From Lactarius indigo (lineage: Eukaryota; Basidiomycota; Agaricomycetes; Russulales; Russulaceae): a DNA stretch of 64,000 nt. The stretch lies in the NCBI GenBank assembly GCA_025766275.1, contig JAFKAC010000002.1:1674001-1738000 (forward strand), in the 5' to 3' direction. Positions 60,801 through 64,000 of the stretch are shown piece by piece (positions within the stretch are counted from its first letter, which is position 1; every line of letters starts with the position of its first letter). Under the pieces are notes generated by a model that saw only the letters and a program-made list of their open reading frames with translations, ran no database searches and was not told the origin of the DNA. The translations under genes and the position numbers were made by a program.

Positions 60801-61172
60801 TCACGCTCCTCAAGGTACTTTGAGGCTCAGCTAGAGCTGTTACAGTCAAAAGATGAGCCTGTAGATGAAACACAGATAGAGGTGGAGAAGACCAAACCAA
60901 TTTTTGGAGAGGCCTTAGCCTTCTATACTGTTTCTGGCCTCTCCCTTGTTGTCTATCATCCATTGATAGAGCGCCACCAAAAGTTTGGAAGGTGGTCTGG
61001 GAAGTGGTCATCAGCAGTATATGCCCTTGAGACATCAGCAATAGTTGGCCTTATTGGGATTTGGACTTACCAAGATCATGTCCATATTCTGAGAAGACAC
61101 CCAGGACTTACCCTACTGACTCCAGCTGAATGTGGTCTTGATGGTGAAGTTGACTTGGAGATGTTGTACTAG
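57838..61172 (+). CDS. TNP2-type (CACTA/EnSpm-like) transposase
   Basis: Exons 57838-58103, 58161-58241, 58298-59617 and 59677-61172. The N-terminal zinc finger is CPCSKCYG...RTIEAHLRQD, then an acidic linker with Asp/Ser/Glu-Ala repeats. The TNP2 core shows DMCPKSCMAFTGEF, LHSCIY, QMFYTPIAPVIQSFYMNKKM, ITISGDGAQLTMKKQSDVWV, MAGHMAIYGCRF, FFFPLDPFHLFYENC and ATCERTIGDIGHGIKSKKS. The usual second Cys pair (CxxC) after LHSC is altered to YVRNKQLGPC. The first intron contains an (ATT)10 tract. All introns are GT-AG and the frame is intact, so it may be active. Terminal repeats were not found. Confidence 0.85.
58106..58140. repeat. ATT microsatellite in a TNP2 intron
   Basis: About ten ATT units directly after the intron donor GTACGA. 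Confidence 0.85.
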
Positions 61173-61540
61173 ATTCACCTGTACTTAAAATACCAATGTA
61201 TTTAGCTACAGAAACAGCGACAATTGAAATACATACCAAATCGAACTTCCAAAGTACGAGCGTTGATGGTGGCGCCATCCAAATTTCGGGGAGTGGCCTG
61301 TAAGTACATGTAAGTGCTAGTGTCCTAACACCGGGAAGAGTTGACACACAGTCGGTTCCTCAGCAACCTGAACGCGACGGCGCGGTGCCCATTCCTGTGC
61401 TGGGTTTCGCGCTCGTCTTCCGCACTGGCACCACGTGAAGCACTGTCTCACCTGCTCCGACCGCCACGTACCCGACAACGACACAGGCCTGGATGGTCTT
61501 GGAGGAAGGACGTGGACGCGTTGCGGACCACGCCGTTTGG
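61173..61540. other. TNP2 3' flank, element end not resolved
   Basis: No gene. GCTAGTG at 61316-61322 could be a CACTA-type 3' terminus (TAGTG), but the matching CACTA end was not identified. Confidence 0.3.
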
Positions 61541-61791
61541 CCATGCTGAGTGTGATGACCGAATAGTGCCGTACAAGATCACGCCGCACGATCCGGTACA
61601 TGATAAAGACAGCCAAGGGGCCGGCACCAAGCATGGTGAACAGTTCGAGGGAGACAACAGTCGGGCCAGCGATGCCCCAGCGTGGATCCACCGCGGCATA
61701 TTCACACCTATCCATATTACATGAGGATCATTGAAGCAGGAATGGGGGGGGATCGCGACGCACACACCTGGGCGAAGGCACCCGAAGACAT
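61540..61791 (-). pseudogene. EBP-family (sterol delta8-delta7 isomerase-like) gene, 3' truncated
   Basis: The ATG at 61789-61791 opens MSSGAFAQV. An intron ends TATCC/TAG near 61708. Then comes CEYAAVDPRWGIAGPTVVSL, ELFTMLGAGPLAVFIMYRIV and RRDLVRHYSVITLSMA, the first half of an EXPERA/EBP domain. The next expected motif (ELYGG, FCPEW) is missing. Instead an Arg/Pro-rich frame runs to a stop at 61317. The break lies about 370 bp from the TNP2 stop codon, so insertion of that transposon may have removed the rest. A missed exon cannot be excluded. Confidence 0.55.
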
Positions 61792-61859
61792 GTTCACTTG
61801 AAGAGTGTAGTGAGCGTGTAGCGGGTGTGAACAGAAGGATCAACGACTCGTACATACCG

Positions 61860-63948
61860 TTGTTTCCGGTGCCCAGAGGGATCCTCGAATCGAGACCGAG
61901 GAGCTAGACGAAAGTCGACGCGATGAAATGGAGCCTGGCGTAGACTCAATAGCCGATGATAATGGTGTCATCGTTGGTAGCAAGGGTTCGACAATGACAG
62001 AATACTTGATAGAGAGGAACGTGAAGTGTGCGCGTAGTTGGGCACATCCCGACCATAGGTCGCCTAGACCTTGAACAATCTATCGGACATCAATCAGCAC
62101 ATGTACACCACCAAGACGACATCGCAGACTGTACCTGATTGAATAGGAGATGAGGCTAACCGTTGCTGGGCCACTTGGATCGTCGGGTCAGTAAAGCGGG
62201 GGAACTGATCTTTCAGTCTGAGGGGAATGTTTTCTGTCTTCGCAATCCATATTTGGCCCCTCAAGGACTTGAACCCGACGCAAGAAATATGAACACGGAA
62301 GCGGGAGGCATATACAAATTCGAATAGATCAGGCTGAATCCGACTAGTGTGCCAAAGATTTAGCTCTTCCAACGAGGCTAACTCCTCTGCATGTCGACGA
62401 TGGTGAAAAAAAATGCCCTCAAGACCTCCCCAAAAGACATACCTTTCAACCTCAAAGCCTCAGTTCGGGTGCTGTTCTCCAGGATATGTAGCTTTTGCTG
62501 AGAGGCCTCGATAGATGCCATTGTTTTGGCCTTTGCTGTTTCGAGGTTAATGAGCTTCTAAGTTCTAACGGTTTTAGTTTCGCACTTGCCTCTGAGACTT
62601 CTGTGCGAAACTCGTTCAGAGCAGCACTGATCACTCGTGTTAGTCGCTTGTCTGCTACTAGGAACGAGGTTACGATACCCTTGTTCTGCAAGAGTGGCCT
62701 TCAGTTCGGTCAGGTATTCCTGATCGTATTTTGCGATTTCGGTGGCGATGCTCTCCTCTTGCTCCAACTCTTTCATGACTTGTGCGTGCTCTTCTCGTAA
62801 TGACGGTAAGAGGCTTTGGCTTCCTGAATCACAGACTCTAAAATACTGGCATCCTATGCGACGGTCAGACCAAGCTGTTACTAGCGCTGGGCGTAGTCTT
62901 ACTTACTGAGCTTCGCGAAGCCCTGGTTGGCAACATCGTACAGCTGTTCTACCCACTGCAGCCTACAATCGTACCGCTGAGATCTTGCGGTGGCGTGATT
63001 GTCGGTTCTGATAAGTTTGGGTCGTCGCTAAGAGCATGCCAGCTGTCATGAAATAAGTAGAATGAAAGAAGACATACCGGCAATTCTCCCTGTGTCTGTT
63101 CGTCCACCATCGTATATTCTCGGAACAACATGGGGGTAACTTTTAGCGCTTCTGCCTCTGCTTGATGGTAAATTTCCTTGCTGTGTTCGACCCGCCTTCA
63201 TAAGTCAGCCGCAACACGGAAATACAGTTCGAGTTGACGCACGTCAACAGCCATCGTCACCACGTAGTCGGCCAGTGTTGTTCTTGCCCTTTGAGAAGAG
63301 GCCTGATGCCACGTAGATTGGAGCTGATGTATCATGAGCATTGGGGAGCAGCAAGTCGTCCAGGAAATGGATACCGGTCTCATTGAGGGATTGCTCGATG
63401 TCAGGGTCAGGGACGAGCTCAGGACAACCGCAAAACGTACTTTCAAAGTGTCCACAGGACATGAACACCAAGGGTAGTCAATACAAGATCTGAGCCGTTC
63501 GTGACCAAACTCCTCCACATCGCGCATCGGCCGTAGGTTTCCCTGATGTTGTGTGGTGGCTACTCGATCGTGGCGTAGATGTGGAAGCCCAGTGATACGA
63601 TCAATCGACCATACTGCACCCTTCAGCAGCCAGTGGGTATCTCGAGGTTGCCAAGATACTTGAGAAAATTCAGGATCAATATGATTATCGGTGGTTGTGA
63701 GAAAGTATCTGGAGAACTTACCCGGGGTGTCGCAACGGGCACAGGACCAGTACCTGGGTCTCCTCCGCAGTGGGTTGAGGGACATCTTCAACGACCTCCT
63801 CAGCAGATTGAGGGGGAGCGACTTGGATGGCCTCTTCTATGAACGGTTGGGGAGCAATTGGGACAGGCTCTTCGACAGGCCTGGGGATAGCCCGAACTTC
63901 CTTGTCAACGGGCTGTATGATGATGGCACGGGTTCCTCAACTGGATGA
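61860..63948 (-). CDS. SPC7: SPC7/KNL1 (Spc105)-family kinetochore protein, 5' part outside window
   Basis: A scaffold of the outer kinetochore. Read from the right edge: Pro/Glu-rich repeats (RPVEEPVPIAPQPFIEEA), then IEQSLNETGIHFLDDLL, LADYVVTMAVDVRQLELYFR and ALKVTPMLFREYTMVDEQTQ (start of the Spc7 domain). Next are coiled coil segments (MKELEQEESIATEIAKYDQE, AKAKTMASIEASQQKLHILE), SLEELNLWHTSRIQPDLFEF and the C-terminal IVQGLGDLWSGCAQLRAHF. The order matches fungal Spc7. Two places (near 62815 and 62560) need a net one-base loss or a short GC-AG intron to keep frame. The extreme C-terminus and stop are not resolved. Confidence 0.75.
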
Positions 63949-64000
63949 GGAACAATGACGCAAATGGTTCCTACACAACGGAGTGAACCCTATTCAACAT

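Noticed and set aside
61316..61322. TAGTG as proven right end of a CACTA element
   Set aside because: No matching CACTA left end or target duplication was found, so it stays a suggestion only.

Overview
The window is nuclear DNA of a filamentous basidiomycete, most likely an Agaricomycete. Genes are cut by many introns of about 50-60 nt with GT-AG ends and CTAAY-like branch points. Neighbours are packed tightly on both strands. The mobile elements are chromodomain Ty3/Gypsy, Ty1/Copia and TNP2-type, all typical of Agaricomycetes. Proteins were recognised by reading the translations; no database search was possible.

Layout, left half. 1-16 kb is a dense housekeeping block: aprataxin (minus, cut by the left edge), a GYP7-type Rab GAP (minus), ribosomal protein eS21/RPS21 (minus), 2-isopropylmalate synthase LEU4 (minus), cytosolic glutamyl-tRNA synthetase (plus, head to head with LEU4), and a large SAP-domain protein kinase (minus). 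A DUF6593-like gene and an ankyrin-repeat fragment follow. 17-28.5 kb holds CTF18 (alternative clamp loader), CLP1 (mRNA 3'-end factor), an EF-hand alternative NADH dehydrogenase (minus) and, divergent from it, ATP2 (F1 beta subunit). A tRNA-Ser(AGA) lies at 28.7 kb.

Right half. 28.9-39.1 kb is accessory: one apparently intact membrane-anchored histidine acid phosphatase (phytase-like), two decayed copies of it, and a glutaminase-like protein with a C-terminal membrane anchor. 39.5-61.2 kb is a transposon nest. A 13.75-kb Copia element (451-nt LTRs, TSD CCAAC) sits inside an AGTC-rich repeat block. It has itself been hit by a Gypsy solo LTR (TSD CGTTG) and by a full chromodomain Gypsy element (446-nt LTRs, TSD CGCGA) that shows a Tf1-like self-priming arrangement. 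A TNP2-type transposase with a divergent accessory ORF follows. At 61.5-64 kb are a truncated EBP-family (sterol isomerase) gene and a kinetochore SPC7/KNL1 gene that runs off the right edge.

The most striking sequence-level observation is that many host genes contain single extra bases in their exons. In 18 cases I can place the extra base as a four-base codon NN[XY] in which X and Y are synonymous third-position alternatives. This looks like both alleles of heterozygous sites having been written into one consensus, not like real frameshifts, so these genes are probably functional. No single new multi-gene system is proven here. The best candidates for new biology are the kinase with a WNK-like relocated lysine, the self-priming chromovirus pair, and the TNP2 element with its divergent partner gene.
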